A stretch of DNA of 64,000 bases, from NCBI GenBank assembly GCA_030041225.1, contig JASHOG010000130.1:1-64000 (forward strand). The letters are read 5' to 3'. The translations under genes and the position numbers were made by a program. The notes under the pieces are model-generated. The model had not been told where the DNA came from and made no database searches. It saw only the letters and a program-made list of their open reading frames with translations. Source of the stretch: Vulcanimicrobiota bacterium. Lineage in GTDB: Bacteria > Vulcanimicrobiota > Vulcanimicrobiia > Vulcanimicrobiales > Vulcanimicrobiaceae. Shown here piece after piece: positions 34,213 to 43,635 of the stretch (position 1 is its first letter; each line of letters starts with the position of its first letter).

Positions 34213-34573
34213 GTAGGACGCAGCTCGCGAGCAATCGGACGTGTCTTTTGCGCAGCCCCGATCGCAACCTCTGGAGAAATCATCTATAGGGATCCGCCGA
34301 TGTGTTGTTCTGCGCTTGGACAGAAGAGTGTGATCGCTGGTTTGCGTATCCAGGCACCGTGCTGATGCGGGACGAAGTCGACGAAGTTTACGCCGACCTA
34401 AGCTAGCATGAATCTTTTCGGCCTTGGGCCCGTATAGCCGCCACAGGCGTCATCTGGGCGGTGTGGCCCGCATCGGTCCCGGTGCCCTTACGGTGGAACC
34501 GCCGACTGCCCGCAAAGTAAGTTTTCCACAGCGAGGGAATATCGCGGCAACATCCGTATGGTAGGGTTTCCCA
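34213..34573. other. Stretch without an intact gene before the coiled-coil gene
   Basis: Apart from the SRPBCC-like fragment at 34302-34406, I see no recognisable gene, promoter pair or repeat. The 3' part (34407-34573) leads to the coiled-coil gene, with AGGG shortly before its ATG. The reverse-strand frame across 34403-34918 is an antisense shadow of the repeat gene. Confidence 0.6.
34302..34406 (+). pseudogene. Remnant of an SRPBCC/AHSA1-type gene
   Basis: A 34-residue frame from GTG 34302 reads LFCAWTEECDRWFAYPGTVL followed by MRDEVDEVY before a stop at 34404. This matches the N-terminal stretch of AHSA1-type SRPBCC proteins (AWTEPE..RWF..PG). A stop codon (34287-34289) closes the frame upstream, and nothing similar follows. 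It is too short to be a functional SRPBCC domain of about 140 residues. The match is short, so confidence is limited. Confidence 0.4.
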
Positions 34574-35092
34574 ATGGAAGCGCTGCAGGTGCGGATGGAT
34601 GGGCTCGAAGCGTCGCTTGCTGGGCTTCAAAGGTCCGTGCAAGATCTCACCGAGATCGTCATAGCCGGCTTCGACCGCTTCGAGACGCGCTTTCAGCACG
34701 TCGACGCTCGGTTCGATGGTATCGACGCTCGCATCGCTGAGATGGATTATCGCCTGAACGACCGCAACGACGAGCTTGACCAGCGACTGGGCGGACGCAT
34801 AGACGCGCTCGACCAGCGCTTCGGTGCACGCATAGACGAGCTCGACCACCGGCTCGGCGGGCGCATAGACGAGCTCGACCAGCGACTCGGTGGACGTATA
34901 GACGAGGTCAAGGAACACTTAGGCGGACGCATCGACGAGGTCAAGGAGCACTTAGGCGGACGCGTCGACGAGCTCGATCAGCGACTCGGCGGACGCTTCG
35001 ACGATCTGCGTGATGAAATGCGTCGAGGATTCGCCGGTGTCAACGTACGACTGCGAAAGCTGGAGCGCCCAAGCCCGAAGCGCCACCGATAA
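34574..35092 (+). CDS. Coiled-coil protein with 11-residue (hendecad) repeats
   Basis: A soluble 172-residue protein without signal peptide or membrane segment. From about residue 46 to 155 it consists of consecutive 11-residue units close to LDQRLGGRIDE, with variants LDQRFGARIDE, LDHRLGGRIDE and two successive VKEHLGGR(I/V)DE units. Hydrophobic positions recur in an 11-residue pattern, which predicts a long, nearly straight coiled coil with right-handed supertwist. The N-terminus (MDGLEASLAGLQRSVQDLTEIV) looks like heptads. Function unknown; a scaffold or tether is likely. Confidence 0.72.
   Translation: MEALQVRMDGLEASLAGLQRSVQDLTEIVIAGFDRFETRFQHVDARFDGIDARIAEMDYRLNDRNDELDQRLGGRIDALDQRFGARIDELDHRLGGRIDELDQRLGGRIDEVKEHLGGRIDEVKEHLGGRVDELDQRLGGRFDDLRDEMRRGFAGVNVRLRKLERPSPKRHR
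34775..35008 (+). repeat. Tandem 33-bp repeats coding hendecads
   Basis: About seven consecutive 33-bp units, each encoding one 11-residue repeat, for example around GACGAGCTCGACCAGCGACT. Two neighbouring units (VKEHL) are almost identical in DNA, which suggests recent unit duplication. Confidence 0.8.
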
Positions 35093-35140
35093 CGGAATCC
35101 GAGTGAGTCAGAATTTGATGCCATTACAGGAGGCGAGAAC

Positions 35141-35560
35141 ATGACATCCGACGCACAAGCCTGGGCGCACGCTTGGAACAGCCACAAGATCAGCATCGTG
35201 CTGAGCATCCTAGCCAAAGACGTGCAGATACAACAGCCGGAAAATCCGAAGCCGCTCGACTACAGAGGCGCGCGGGGGTTCTTCTCGATGATCTTCACGG
35301 CATACCCAGACTTTCACGTCGAGGTGCGGCAATGGATTGCGCAGGGTGACTCGGCCGTTTCGATCGAGCAGGTTACTGGGACGTGGAGTGGACCCTTCGT
35401 CGATCCCGCAACGGGGAAGAGCACCCCGGGAAACGGGCGCCGGTTCGACCATCCGGGTGCTATGGTAATCCATTACGACGCTGAGCATAAGATCGATCGC
35501 ATCCAAATCATTTGGGATCAACTTCTCGTGGACCGCCAACTCGGTATCACGCCGAAGTGA
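35141..35560 (+). CDS. SnoaL-like / NTF2-fold protein
   Basis: A 139-residue NTF2-like protein: AQAWAHAWNSHKISIVLSIL at the N-terminus, YRGARGFFSMIFTAYPDFHVEV in the middle and RFDHPGAMVIHYD near the end, a pattern of SnoaL-type polyketide cyclase and ester cyclase homologues. The reaction is unknown. A good ribosome-binding site (AGGAGG) precedes ATG 35141. Confidence 0.8.
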   Translation: MTSDAQAWAHAWNSHKISIVLSILAKDVQIQQPENPKPLDYRGARGFFSMIFTAYPDFHVEVRQWIAQGDSAVSIEQVTGTWSGPFVDPATGKSTPGNGRRFDHPGAMVIHYDAEHKIDRIQIIWDQLLVDRQLGITPK

Positions 35561-35578
35561 TCCCTTAGTGCGTCCGAA

Positions 35579-35593
35579 TCGTTACTTTAACGA
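35579..35593. terminator. Small hairpin between convergent genes
   Basis: TCGTTA, a three-base loop, then TAACGA. It sits between the SnoaL-like gene and nrdJ, which converge. There is no T tract, so it is only a weak terminator candidate. Confidence 0.3.
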
Positions 35594-35599
35594 AATACG

Positions 35600-38500
35600 T
35601 TAGCTACAGCCGCTCGTCGCACCGCACGAATCGCACTTCTCGCAGCTCCCGTTGCGGACCATCGTGAGCTGACCGCACTCGGGACACGCGTTGCCGGTGT
35701 AGCCCTTTGCGCGCGAGGCAGTGATCTGCTCGGTACGCGGCGCGGTCGCAACTCCGGTGGTGGCCGAGAGGCGCGAGGCAACCTGGGCCTGCGTGCTTTC
35801 TTCTGAAACCACGTGTGTCGGCGGCGCGCCGACGTGAAAGTGCTCGCTCACCGGATGGAGCCGCTCCGTGTCGCCGGCGGGACGTACCCTGACTTCTCCC
35901 GCTTCCTCGGCGACGTACTCCTCTTCGGCCGCCTCGGTCTCGGGGCCCATCGCATCCATCTCCATCGACGGCTGCACGTGGGCAAGGTCGTAGCGCCCGA
36001 GATATGCGACGGCGAGCTCACGGAAGATGTAGTCGAGGATCGAGGTCGCCATCTTGATGTTATCGTGGCCGACGACCGGGCCGTTCGGCTCGAAGCGCGT
36101 GAAGGTGAAGGCCTCGACGAACTCCTCGAGCGGCACGCCATGCTGCAAACCAAGTGAGATTGCGATCGCGAAGTTATTCATCAACGAGCGGAAGGCCGCA
36201 CCTTCCTTGTGCATGTCGATGAAGATCTCGCCGAGCTGACCGCCTTCGTACTCGCCCGTGCGCAAATAGACTTTGTGCCCGCCGACGATCGCTTTCTGCG
36301 TGTAACCACTGCGACGCTCGGGGAGCCGCCGGCGTTTTGCGATGTAGCGATAGACGATGCGTTCGGCGATCTGCAGCGGCTGCGCAAACGGTTGCTGCGT
36401 CGCCGCTGCGCTCTCTTCGATTGGCCCCTCGCCGCCGAGATCGTAGCTCGCGGCAAGCGGTTGTGAGAGCTTCGACCCGTCGCGATAGAGAGCGACCGCC
36501 TTGACCATGCGCTCCCAGGAGTAGCGGTACGCCTGTTTCACGTCATCGATCGTCGAGGTCTGCGGAAGGTTGATCGTCTTCGAGATCGCCCCGCTGATCG
36601 AGGGCTGCGCGGCAGCGAGCATATCGACGTGCGCGAGCGGCCGGATGAAACGCGTGCCGTACTTGCCGCAGGGCGTTGCGCAATCGAAGACCGGCAGGTG
36701 CTCGTCTTTGAGATAGGGCGCGCCTTCGAGCGTCATCCGCCCGCAGGTGTGCGCCGACGCCTCCTCGATCTGCTGCGGCGAGAAGCCGAGGCCGTCGCGC
36801 AGAACGGAGAAGCTCCAGTCGCCGAGCTGCTCCTCAGTCAGACCGAGCTTGGTCGTGCAGAACTCGTCGCCGAGCACGAACCGATTGAAGGCAAAGGGTA
36901 GCTCGAATGCGGTCGGCAGCGCCGCCTCGACGCGCGCGAGCGCTGCGTCGTCGAAACCCTTCGCGCGTAACGTGGCGCGATTGACGTGCGGGGCCCCTTC
37001 GAGCGTCTCCGTGCCTTTCGCGTAGGTCTCGATCGCCGCGATCTGCTCTTCGGCATAGCCGAGGCGCCGCAACGCGTGGTCGACGGACTCATTGACGATC
37101 TTGAAATAGCCGCCACCGGCGAGCTTCTTGAACTTGACGAGCGCGAAATCCGGCTCAATTCCCGTCGTGTCGCAGCCCATAACCAGAGCGATGGTACCGG
37201 TAGGTGCGATGACGGTCGTCTGCGCGTTCCGGAATCCGGCCACTTCGCCCGTCGCGAGTGCCTCGTCCCACATCGTGCGCGCGAGTTGCCAGATCGACTG
37301 CGTAAAGAGCGTCGGTCGCTGCGTGGCCGGCGTTATCGTCAGCCCTTCATACTCGCTTACTTCAGCCTGATACGCAAAACGGCGATGATTGCGGATAACG
37401 CGCAGCATGTCGTCGGCGTTTACGCGATAGCGCGGGAACGCTCCCAGCTGCTGCGCCATCTCCGCCGAGCAACGATACGCTGCACCCGTCATGAGCGACG
37501 TGATCGCAGCGCACCAATCGAAGGCCTCGGGTGAGTCGTACGGCAGGCCCATACGCATGAGCAGCGTGCCGAGATTCGCATAGCCTAGTCCCAGCGTTCG
37601 GAAATCGTATGACTTCTGTGCGATGACGCGGCTCGGGAACTGCGCCATGAGCACGCTGATCTCGAGCGTAAACGTCCAGATACGGCACGCCTCCGCAAAG
37701 CGCTTCGCATCAAACTCACCTTGCTCGTTTTCGAATGTAACGAGATTCAAGCTGCTGAGGTTGCAGTTATGCGCGATCAAGCCTTCGGCGATGACCGAAC
37801 GCGTGGCGGGCTCGATGACGTCGTAAACCATCGAAAGGCCGTCGGGGACGACTGAGACGACCTTTGGAGCGCGCGGGTTCTTCAGTGCTCCGTTGAAGCT
37901 CTTGGAAAGTATCCCGTTGGCTTTTTGGTGCTTATCCGCGGAACAGGGGAACCCGATGAGTGTAAGATACTTTCGCGCTTGCTGGTTGTAGATGCGCAGT
38001 TGTCCCTGGGGATTCTTGCGGCCGTTGGGATGCATCCAACTGATACGTGACGTGATGCCCATGTCGCTCAAGAGGAGCTGAACCGAACGGAGCAACGCGG
38101 GCGCCGATGACGCGAGCATTACCTCCGGCTCTACGCCGCAGGCTTCCATAATGGAACCGTCCGCGGAAAAAAGTCCTTGGAGATAGGCAACCTTGAGATC
38201 ATCAGGCGCGGAATGGATTTCCGAAGGCACGTCCTTCGTCGTGGCGGTGCCCTGTCTAAAGCCGTAGCGGCCTTCAAGATATCGGATCAGAGAGGACTGA
38301 CTCGCGGAAGTCTGCATGACACCGGAGTGTTGCGTGTAGATCGTGCTGGAGCGCACGTCGGGGGAACCACCGGTGCGGGCCGATGCAACCACCTTTAGCG
38401 AGTTGAGCTCCGCGGTCATGAATTCGGCGGTTTGGCGCTCCTTCGGCCCAAAAACGAGCGCGACGACATTCTTAGAGAAGACGCCATCGCCGGTGAGCCA

Positions 38501-41500
38501 GCCGAGCATGCGCCAGCGCATCACCTGAAGCTGTGGTGACGAAAACGCGATTGCGTTACCGGACTCCCGGATCTCGACACAGTCTTCACCCGGAACGATC
38601 TCGTCGAGCCGCTTCCAGCCGTCGACGGTTAGGAAGCGGTGGTCGGCTGTCGTGCGAATTTGCCGGCCGTCCTTGAGCGTCATCTTGAAAACAGGGCGGA
38701 CTCCCACCTGAGTTACCGCTGCCGGCCGATGCGCTGTTACGCGGCGATGATCGTGCTCGGAATAGATGTCCGTCGTAATGACGATCTGTTCGCCGTCGAC
38801 CTGTGCTTCATGAAGCTCCTCGACCGTCCGTAGTCCTTTTGGCGTGCTGATCCTCGTCTCCGGCGCGAAGCATGCCGTATCATCGAGGAAGAGGTATTCA
38901 CTGCAGGGGTTACTTGCGTTGATGCGGCCGTCTGCGGGACAGGTGTGCCACTCGTTGATCGTCGTGTCGTATTGCACGCCGGGATCGGCGCACTGCCAGG
39001 CGGCAAGAGCGATTTGCTCCCAGAGGTCTGCGGCAGGGACCGACTTCGCAACGCCACCGTCGGTGCGGCGAACGAGGTCCCAGGACTCGCCGGCATCGAG
39101 CTTCTGGAAGAACTCGTTGGGCACGCGTACGGAGTTGTTCGAGTTCTGCCCTGAGACGGTGCCGTAGGCCTCGCCGTCCCAGTTGACGTCGTACGTATCG
39201 ACTTGGAGCGAGGTGTAACCTTGCGTCGCGAAGTCGAGCGCATACTGCACGTTGGCCGCAGGAATGGATGCGGCAAGCGCGGCCCGCATCTCGGAGCGCA
39301 GGCCGGCGTTCAGTGACGGGTCGAGGCGAGCGCCCTCGGGAATGCTCGGGTCGTGAGCGGCCTGAATGATCGCATTCAAGCGCTTCTCGAGCATGAGCGA
39401 TCCGGCGACGAGCGCCGAAACTTTCTGCTCCTCGCGCACCTTCCAGTTGATAAACTGCTCGATGTCCGGATGATCGAGCTTGAGCACGACCATCTTTGCC
39501 GCGCGCCGCGTCGTCCCGCCAGACTTGATCGCGCCTGCGGCGCGATCACCGACGCGGAGAAACGACATCAATCCCGACGACGTCCCGCCGCCGGAGAGCC
39601 TCTCGCCGGCGCTGCGAATATTCGAGAAGTCGCTGCCGGTATTGTGAATGACGACGAGCGCGTTTTCACCGGCCAAGTACGTGTTCGTGCTGCGTGTTGT
39701 AAGATCGTTGAATGCGACCTGCTCTTGGCACGGGGTGACGCTTGTGACGAACGTGACGCTCTCCGCGACGCGGCGTAGCATCTCGATCTCTGCGTCCACC
39801 TCGCTTTCCGGGAATGCAGCAATCGCCGCCGCGAGCTTGTGGGGATTGACCACACCTTCGTAGACGAGCCGGCCGACGTGAAATGGGGCGCCTCCAACGA
39901 GAGCGTGCAAGCCGTCCGAGGTCAAGCCTCCGAATACGCGCTGACTTAGGCGAGGATCCAGCGGAATACAGAAGGAACGCCGCGCCCCGCCACCGTGCTC
40001 CGGACGGAGCGACGATAGGTGCCTTGGCGTCGCCAGATGACGGGCAAAGGCCTTTCGCGAGCGTACGGGCGCAGATCGGCGTACGACAGCTCCAATGGAG
40101 CACGTTCCGCTATCGGTAACGCCGCCGCCCAGCGCGAGCAGAGAGGACATGGCGGCGATCTCTTCGACGAAGAAGCGACTCTCGGAGCAGTACGTCGCGC
40201 GTCCCTCTGAAACCGTCCCATCAGCATCGACGAGTCCAGCCAAGAAGGCGTACCAGAGGTCGTAGCTCCCTTCGCGTATGAACTCGGGAACTGTAAGCGT
40301 TGCGCCCTTAGGCCCAGGCGCATGAACGTAGGCCCGGAAGAATTCGGTTGCTGCAATGCGCGTGCACGTTAAGGTGAGCCCGCTGCTGCCACGCCCGTCA
40401 CGCGTGATGTGCGAGCGCGCATGGAACTTTGTCCAGAGAATTCGCGACACTTTTTCGAGCGGCTCACGATCTTCATCGTGAAAGCGCAGACGCATGCGCT
40501 GGTAGGCGTACGTCGCCCCGCGGCGTCGTGTAAGGGTGCGATGCTCTCCAAGGCTGCCGTCGCCGAGGAAATAGCCAACTAGCCACGCGAGGTCCGCGTC
40601 CGGGGTCACCTGACAAAGCCTCGCAACCCGATAGCGCACCGCGGAGTATGTAAGCGCAGCAAGCGGCCGAGGGTCGTAAATGTGACGTATCGCAGTCGGG
40701 TTGGAAGCGAGTACCGCATCCCCGCGGCGCAGCATGTCCGCTCGCCTTTCGACTATCCGGGACCCATCCCACACCATGAAAGGATGCCAGGCAGAAACCG
40801 TGGCTCGCGCGCCGTTATCGAGCGCGACGTTGAGTTTATCGTCCTGCGCGACGTCATAGTGCCAAAGGCGGTCGATAGCGTCTTCGACGATCTCGCCGCT
40901 AGCGCGATCGAGGGAGAGTGTTCGAAGCCCGGCGCTGCTGACGTCGATATAGCGTCCTTGGCCATCGAAATCGTGAAGCGGCCGTTCCTTCGCGAACTCC
41001 TCAAAAAGCCTCCCGATGCGCACGAGGCCGCGACCAACGACAGGGACGAAGGCCCTCTCCGAGATGCAGCCGCTGCCGAACTTAAAGATGCGCGCCTCGC
41101 GGACCCACAGGTCCATGATGCCGCCTTCGTTGACGAGATCGTCGTCCACGCTCTGAATGAAGCAGTTGTGGACGACGACATTGTTCGTGAGGAACGTATG
41201 GCTCTGCGTCTCGATGTCGTACACGGGCAACGGTTGCGGAAGAAGATCGATCGCGACGATCTCGAGCGCATGAATCTCGAGCACCGCCGTCGCGAGCGCG
41301 CTGCGGCTCGGCCGTGCAAATGATGATAGCGGCTCCGGGTCGATGCCGGAGCGCGCGAAGAGCACGTCGCCGGTCTGCAAGTCGCCGAGCTGGCGCCAGC
41401 GCGCCGTTGCGCCCTGCTGCGAGTAGACGCGGTGATCCTCGGTCGCCTCGATGTACGAACCGTTTGCCAGGTGGACGCGCAAGACGGGTTTGATGCCGGT

Positions 41501-42223
41501 GCGTTTGGCGGCGACGATGCGCGTCGTACCGCGCGCGTCATAGATCTCAAGGCCGAGCAGATGCCGCTCGACGATCTGCCCAATCGGTATCGGGCCGTCG
41601 GGCGTTGAAACGGGAGCCCAATACGGCAGACACGCGTGCGGCGCCGGGTGCTCGTATGCGCTCGTCGAGCGCACGAGCTGTTCGCTTGCGGGATCGACGT
41701 ACCAATGTCCCTGCGCGGGCCCTGATATGCCGTACGCCCAATGCAACCCGGTGTTGAACCACTGCGGCGAGTTCGGCGCGCCGATCTGCCGCGCGAGCAT
41801 CGCGCACATCTCATCGTAGTAGATGCGCGCGTCCTCTTCGGAGTCGAAGTAGTCGTGCTTCCAGCCCCAATACGTCCAGCATCCAGCGAGGCGATTGAAG
41901 ACTTCACGTGAATCACGCTCGCCGCCGAATTGCTCGTAGCGCGAGAGTTTCGCGAGTTGCTCGTCGTCGGCAATGCTGCGCTGCAGCCACGTCGGCACGC
42001 CCTCTTCGGAGACGCGCTTGAGCGCGCGCGGAACACCCGCCTTACGAAAATACTTTTGAGCGAGCACATCGACGGCGACTTGACTCCAAGCAGAAGGCAC
42101 CGTGACGGACTCCGCCTCAAAGATCACCGAACCGTCGGGGTCGACGATACGCGAGGTTCGCGGCTCGAATGTTAAGCCGAAATAAGGATCATTAGGGGCG
42201 GAGTAAGTCCGGCGAAACTTCAT
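35600..42223 (-). CDS. nrdJ: Adenosylcobalamin-dependent (class II) ribonucleotide reductase with three inteins
   Basis: The precursor is 2207 aa; removing three inteins leaves about 1206 aa, normal for NrdJ. Extein landmarks: NSPQWFNTG, the first redox cysteine in [12 protein letters not shown] (residue 354), the phosphate loop [17 protein letters not shown], the thiyl-radical cysteine in NPCSEYL (residue 1107), and the second redox cysteine in CNLSSLNL (residue 1487). The C-terminus is a zinc ribbon ([19 protein letters not shown]) that probably carries the re-reducing thiols. It converts ribonucleotides to deoxyribonucleotides with vitamin B12. ATG 42223 is chosen because AAGGAG lies eight bases before it; an ATG at 42244 would include that site. 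Two NrdR-like boxes lie just upstream. Confidence 0.96.
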   Translation of the reverse strand: MKFRRTYSAPNDPYFGLTFEPRTSRIVDPDGSVIFEAESVTVPSAWSQVAVDVLAQKYFRKAGVPRALKRVSEEGVPTWLQRSIADDEQLAKLSRYEQFGGERDSREVFNRLAGCWTYWGWKHDYFDSEEDARIYYDEMCAMLARQIGAPNSPQWFNTGLHWAYGISGPAQGHWYVDPASEQLVRSTSAYEHPAPHACLPYWAPVSTPDGPIPIGQIVERHLLGLEIYDARGTTRIVAAKRTGIKPVLRVHLANGSYIEATEDHRVYSQQGATARWRQLGDLQTGDVLFARSGIDPEPLSSFARPSRSALATAVLEIHALEIVAIDLLPQPLPVYDIETQSHTFLTNNVVVHNCFIQSVDDDLVNEGGIMDLWVREARIFKFGSGCISERAFVPVVGRGLVRIGRLFEEFAKERPLHDFDGQGRYIDVSSAGLRTLSLDRASGEIVEDAIDRLWHYDVAQDDKLNVALDNGARATVSAWHPFMVWDGSRIVERRADMLRRGDAVLASNPTAIRHIYDPRPLAALTYSAVRYRVARLCQVTPDADLAWLVGYFLGDGSLGEHRTLTRRRGATYAYQRMRLRFHDEDREPLEKVSRILWTKFHARSHITRDGRGSSGLTLTCTRIAATEFFRAYVHAPGPKGATLTVPEFIREGSYDLWYAFLAGLVDADGTVSEGRATYCSESRFFVEEIAAMSSLLALGGGVTDSGTCSIGAVVRRSAPVRSRKAFARHLATPRHLSSLRPEHGGGARRSFCIPLDPRLSQRVFGGLTSDGLHALVGGAPFHVGRLVYEGVVNPHKLAAAIAAFPESEVDAEIEMLRRVAESVTFVTSVTPCQEQVAFNDLTTRSTNTYLAGENALVVIHNTGSDFSNIRSAGERLSGGGTSSGLMSFLRVGDRAAGAIKSGGTTRRAAKMVVLKLDHPDIEQFINWKVREEQKVSALVAGSLMLEKRLNAIIQAAHDPSIPEGARLDPSLNAGLRSEMRAALAASIPAANVQYALDFATQGYTSLQVDTYDVNWDGEAYGTVSGQNSNNSVRVPNEFFQKLDAGESWDLVRRTDGGVAKSVPAADLWEQIALAAWQCADPGVQYDTTINEWHTCPADGRINASNPCSEYLFLDDTACFAPETRISTPKGLRTVEELHEAQVDGEQIVITTDIYSEHDHRRVTAHRPAAVTQVGVRPVFKMTLKDGRQIRTTADHRFLTVDGWKRLDEIVPGEDCVEIRESGNAIAFSSPQLQVMRWRMLGWLTGDGVFSKNVVALVFGPKERQTAEFMTAELNSLKVVASARTGGSPDVRSSTIYTQHSGVMQTSASQSSLIRYLEGRYGFRQGTATTKDVPSEIHSAPDDLKVAYLQGLFSADGSIMEACGVEPEVMLASSAPALLRSVQLLLSDMGITSRISWMHPNGRKNPQGQLRIYNQQARKYLTLIGFPCSADKHQKANGILSKSFNGALKNPRAPKVVSVVPDGLSMVYDVIEPATRSVIAEGLIAHNCNLSSLNLVTFENEQGEFDAKRFAEACRIWTFTLEISVLMAQFPSRVIAQKSYDFRTLGLGYANLGTLLMRMGLPYDSPEAFDWCAAITSLMTGAAYRCSAEMAQQLGAFPRYRVNADDMLRVIRNHRRFAYQAEVSEYEGLTITPATQRPTLFTQSIWQLARTMWDEALATGEVAGFRNAQTTVIAPTGTIALVMGCDTTGIEPDFALVKFKKLAGGGYFKIVNESVDHALRRLGYAEEQIAAIETYAKGTETLEGAPHVNRATLRAKGFDDAALARVEAALPTAFELPFAFNRFVLGDEFCTTKLGLTEEQLGDWSFSVLRDGLGFSPQQIEEASAHTCGRMTLEGAPYLKDEHLPVFDCATPCGKYGTRFIRPLAHVDMLAAAQPSISGAISKTINLPQTSTIDDVKQAYRYSWERMVKAVALYRDGSKLSQPLAASYDLGGEGPIEESAAATQQPFAQPLQIAERIVYRYIAKRRRLPERRSGYTQKAIVGGHKVYLRTGEYEGGQLGEIFIDMHKEGAAFRSLMNNFAIAISLGLQHGVPLEEFVEAFTFTRFEPNGPVVGHDNIKMATSILDYIFRELAVAYLGRYDLAHVQPSMEMDAMGPETEAAEEEYVAEEAGEVRVRPAGDTERLHPVSEHFHVGAPPTHVVSEESTQAQVASRLSATTGVATAPRTEQITASRAKGYTGNACPECGQLTMVRNGSCEKCDSCGATSGCS
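37766..38872 (-). mobile_element. NrdJ intein 3 (LAGLIDADG type)
   Basis: A 369-residue intein (precursor residues 1118-1486). It starts with [20 protein letters not shown] (block A), has block [20 protein letters not shown], two endonuclease motifs [11 protein letters not shown] and [11 protein letters not shown], block [19 protein letters not shown] and the terminal AHN. The +1 residue is the extein cysteine of CNLSSLNL, the second active-site redox cysteine. All splicing residues are present. Confidence 0.93.
39641..41068 (-). mobile_element. NrdJ intein 2 (LAGLIDADG type)
   Basis: A 476-residue intein (precursor residues 386-861). It begins [19 protein letters not shown], has block B around [14 protein letters not shown], endonuclease motifs [11 protein letters not shown] and [13 protein letters not shown], and ends [15 protein letters not shown]. 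The +1 residue is Thr of TGSDFS, inside the GSGTGS phosphate-binding loop. Block B has the sequence SAWHPF where TxxH is more usual; the His is kept. Confidence 0.92.
41165..41632 (-). mobile_element. NrdJ intein 1 (mini-intein, no endonuclease)
   Basis: A 156-residue intein (precursor residues 198-353) with block [21 protein letters not shown], block [14 protein letters not shown], block [19 protein letters not shown] and terminal HN. It has no LAGLIDADG or other nuclease motif. The +1 residue is the cysteine of CFIQSVDDD, the first active-site redox cysteine. Confidence 0.93.
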
Positions 42224-42231
42224 GCGCTGCA

Positions 42232-42237
42232 CTCCTT
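42232..42237 (-). promoter_or_regulatory. Ribosome-binding site of nrdJ
   Basis: AAGGAG on the minus strand, eight bases before ATG 42223. It decides this start over the ATG at 42244, seven codons upstream. Confidence 0.8.
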
Positions 42238-42253
42238 GGGGCATCTATTGTGG
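42238..42253 (-). promoter_or_regulatory. Second (degenerate) NrdR box upstream of nrdJ
   Basis: The right half TATTGTGG matches the NrdR consensus (ACACWATATATWGTGT) and the left half is poor: about 9 of 16 positions agree. It starts 32 bp from the start of the better box, with a 16-bp gap, the spacing known for NrdR box pairs. Confidence 0.5.
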
Positions 42254-42269
42254 CACATTTCGGCGAGAA

Positions 42270-42285
42270 CCACAAGATATTGTGG
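42270..42285 (-). promoter_or_regulatory. NrdR box upstream of nrdJ
   Basis: CCACAAGATATTGTGG agrees with the NrdR consensus ACACWATATATWGTGT at 13 of 16 positions and is itself a near-perfect palindrome. NrdR is the dATP/ATP-sensing repressor of ribonucleotide reductase genes. With the second box the pair covers the probable nrdJ promoter. Confidence 0.72.
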
Positions 42286-42393
42286 TGGTGCGGCGAAATC
42301 CTTGTGTACCGCCTGTCGATGGCCTGAGGATGGTACGTTGAGCCTGTGGAGAGGTGCGAGGATACCGAGGATAGCCGGTGCAAGAGGCGCCGG

Positions 42394-42873
42394 ATGCTCG
42401 GCCCCGATCGCTTCGCCCCGCGCCTCTGCGAGGTGCCGCTCGAGGAGCTGGAAGCCGGCGGCATCCGGGGCCTGATCCTTGACCTCGACAACACGCTTGT
42501 CTGCTGGGGTGGCAGCGAGATCGCTGAGGAGCACCTCGCCTGGGTCCGGCACGCTCGCGACAGGGGCTTTCGTCTAGTGATGCTCTCGAACAACTTCTCC
42601 GATCGCGTTAATGCCGTCGCAACGCGAATGGAGATTCCGTTCGTGGCGAGCGCGCTCAAGCCGTTGCCGCTGGGTTTCCTAACGGCACTGCGCCGGCTCG
42701 GCCTTCCGCGGCGCCACGTTGCGGTCGTCGGCGACCAGCTCTTCACCGACGTGCTCGGAGGAAAGCTCTGCGGGCTCTACACTATTCTCACCGAGCCGCT
42801 CGAACCGAAGGACCACCCGATCACCAACGTCTTCCGCTTCTTCGAGCGCTTGATGCTGCCGCAACGGCGGTGA
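42394..42873 (+). CDS. yqeG: YqeG-family HAD phosphatase
   Basis: A 159-residue HAD IIIA-type phosphatase: motif I LILDLDNTLVCWGG, motif II LVMLSNNFSDRV, Lys in SALKPLPLGF, and motif IV VAVVGDQLFTDVLGG. This order and the N-terminal RFAPRLCEVPLEEL segment match YqeG; PgpP-type relatives act on phosphatidylglycerophosphate, so the role may be in lipid synthesis. I chose ATG 42394 because AAGAGG lies six bases upstream and the B. subtilis protein begins at the same point. The stop overlaps the aroE GTG. Confidence 0.88.
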   Translation: MLGPDRFAPRLCEVPLEELEAGGIRGLILDLDNTLVCWGGSEIAEEHLAWVRHARDRGFRLVMLSNNFSDRVNAVATRMEIPFVASALKPLPLGFLTALRRLGLPRRHVAVVGDQLFTDVLGGKLCGLYTILTEPLEPKDHPITNVFRFFERLMLPQRR

Positions 42874-43586
42874 AGCTCGCGCTCATCGGCGACCCCGTCG
42901 AGCACAGCCGAAGCCCCGAGATCCACGCGGGCTTTCTGCGCGACGCGGGCCTCGACGGAAGTTACGAGGCGATCCGCGTTCGCGCTGGCGAGACGGCCGC
43001 GGCGCTCGCGCGGCTACGCGTGCAGGGCTACACGGGCTGTAACGTCACCTCGCCCCTGAAAGAAGAGGCGCTCACTCTCTGCGGGCGCCTTCTGCCCGCG
43101 GCGAAGCACGCGCGTGAAGTGAACACGATCCTGTTCGGGCGCGAGACCGTCGGCACCACGACCGACGGCATCGGAGCCGCGCAGGCTCTGCGCGATAGGC
43201 TCGGCTCGCTGCGCGGCCGCGAGATCCTCGTGCTCGGTACGGGGCCGACCGCGCGCGCCACGATCGCAACGCTAGCTGATGAAGGCGTCCGCCAATGGCT
43301 CTGGGGGAGAGATGCGGCGAAGGTTGCGGAGCTCGGTCGCTCGTTCGGCGTCCTTGCGTTCGCGGGTGGACCGGTCGCCGATGCGGTGTTCTCCGCGCTT
43401 CCGCCTCGCGTTCGACTTCCACCAGAGATTCTCGCAGCGGCGTCGGTAACAACGCTCGTGATGGACGCAAACTACGGCGAGCGCTCGACCCTCGGCGAGC
43501 AGCTCGATCGCGAGGTCGTCGACGGTTACGAGATGCTCGTCGCACAAGCCCGCGCCTCGTTCGAGTTTTGGCTCGCCGGCACGTAG
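42870..43586 (+). CDS. aroE: Shikimate dehydrogenase
   Basis: AroE reduces 3-dehydroshikimate with NADPH in aromatic amino acid synthesis. The substrate-binding N-terminus LIGDPVEHSRSPEIHAGF, catalytic NVTSPLKEEAL (Lys) and NTDG-like TTTDGIGAAQAL are present, then the nucleotide loop LVLGTGPTARATIATL; the usual GAGG is replaced by GTGP. Length 238 aa is slightly short. GTG 42870 overlaps the yqeG stop. Confidence 0.9.
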   Translation: MKLALIGDPVEHSRSPEIHAGFLRDAGLDGSYEAIRVRAGETAAALARLRVQGYTGCNVTSPLKEEALTLCGRLLPAAKHAREVNTILFGRETVGTTTDGIGAAQALRDRLGSLRGREILVLGTGPTARATIATLADEGVRQWLWGRDAAKVAELGRSFGVLAFAGGPVADAVFSALPPRVRLPPEILAAASVTTLVMDANYGERSTLGEQLDREVVDGYEMLVAQARASFEFWLAGT

Positions 43587-43635
43587 GGGAGGCATTCTAG
43601 GAGCGCCAAGACTTCGACACAATCGAGGAGGAGCA

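Noticed and set aside
34403-34918. 171-residue minus-strand frame rich in Val-Glu-Leu repeats
   Set aside because: Its periodicity only mirrors the 33-bp repeats of the plus-strand coiled-coil gene.
34775-35008. Tandem repeats as a possible CRISPR array
   Set aside because: Units are contiguous 33-bp coding repeats without unique spacers and lie in an open reading frame.
35579-35593. Strong terminator after nrdJ and the SnoaL-like gene
   Set aside because: The stem is only six bases and there is no T tract; kept only as a weak candidate.
37766-41632. The three large insertions in nrdJ as group I/II introns or transposons
   Set aside because: The reading frame is continuous, ends have splicing blocks A/B/F and terminal His-Asn, and no transposase or intron core is seen.
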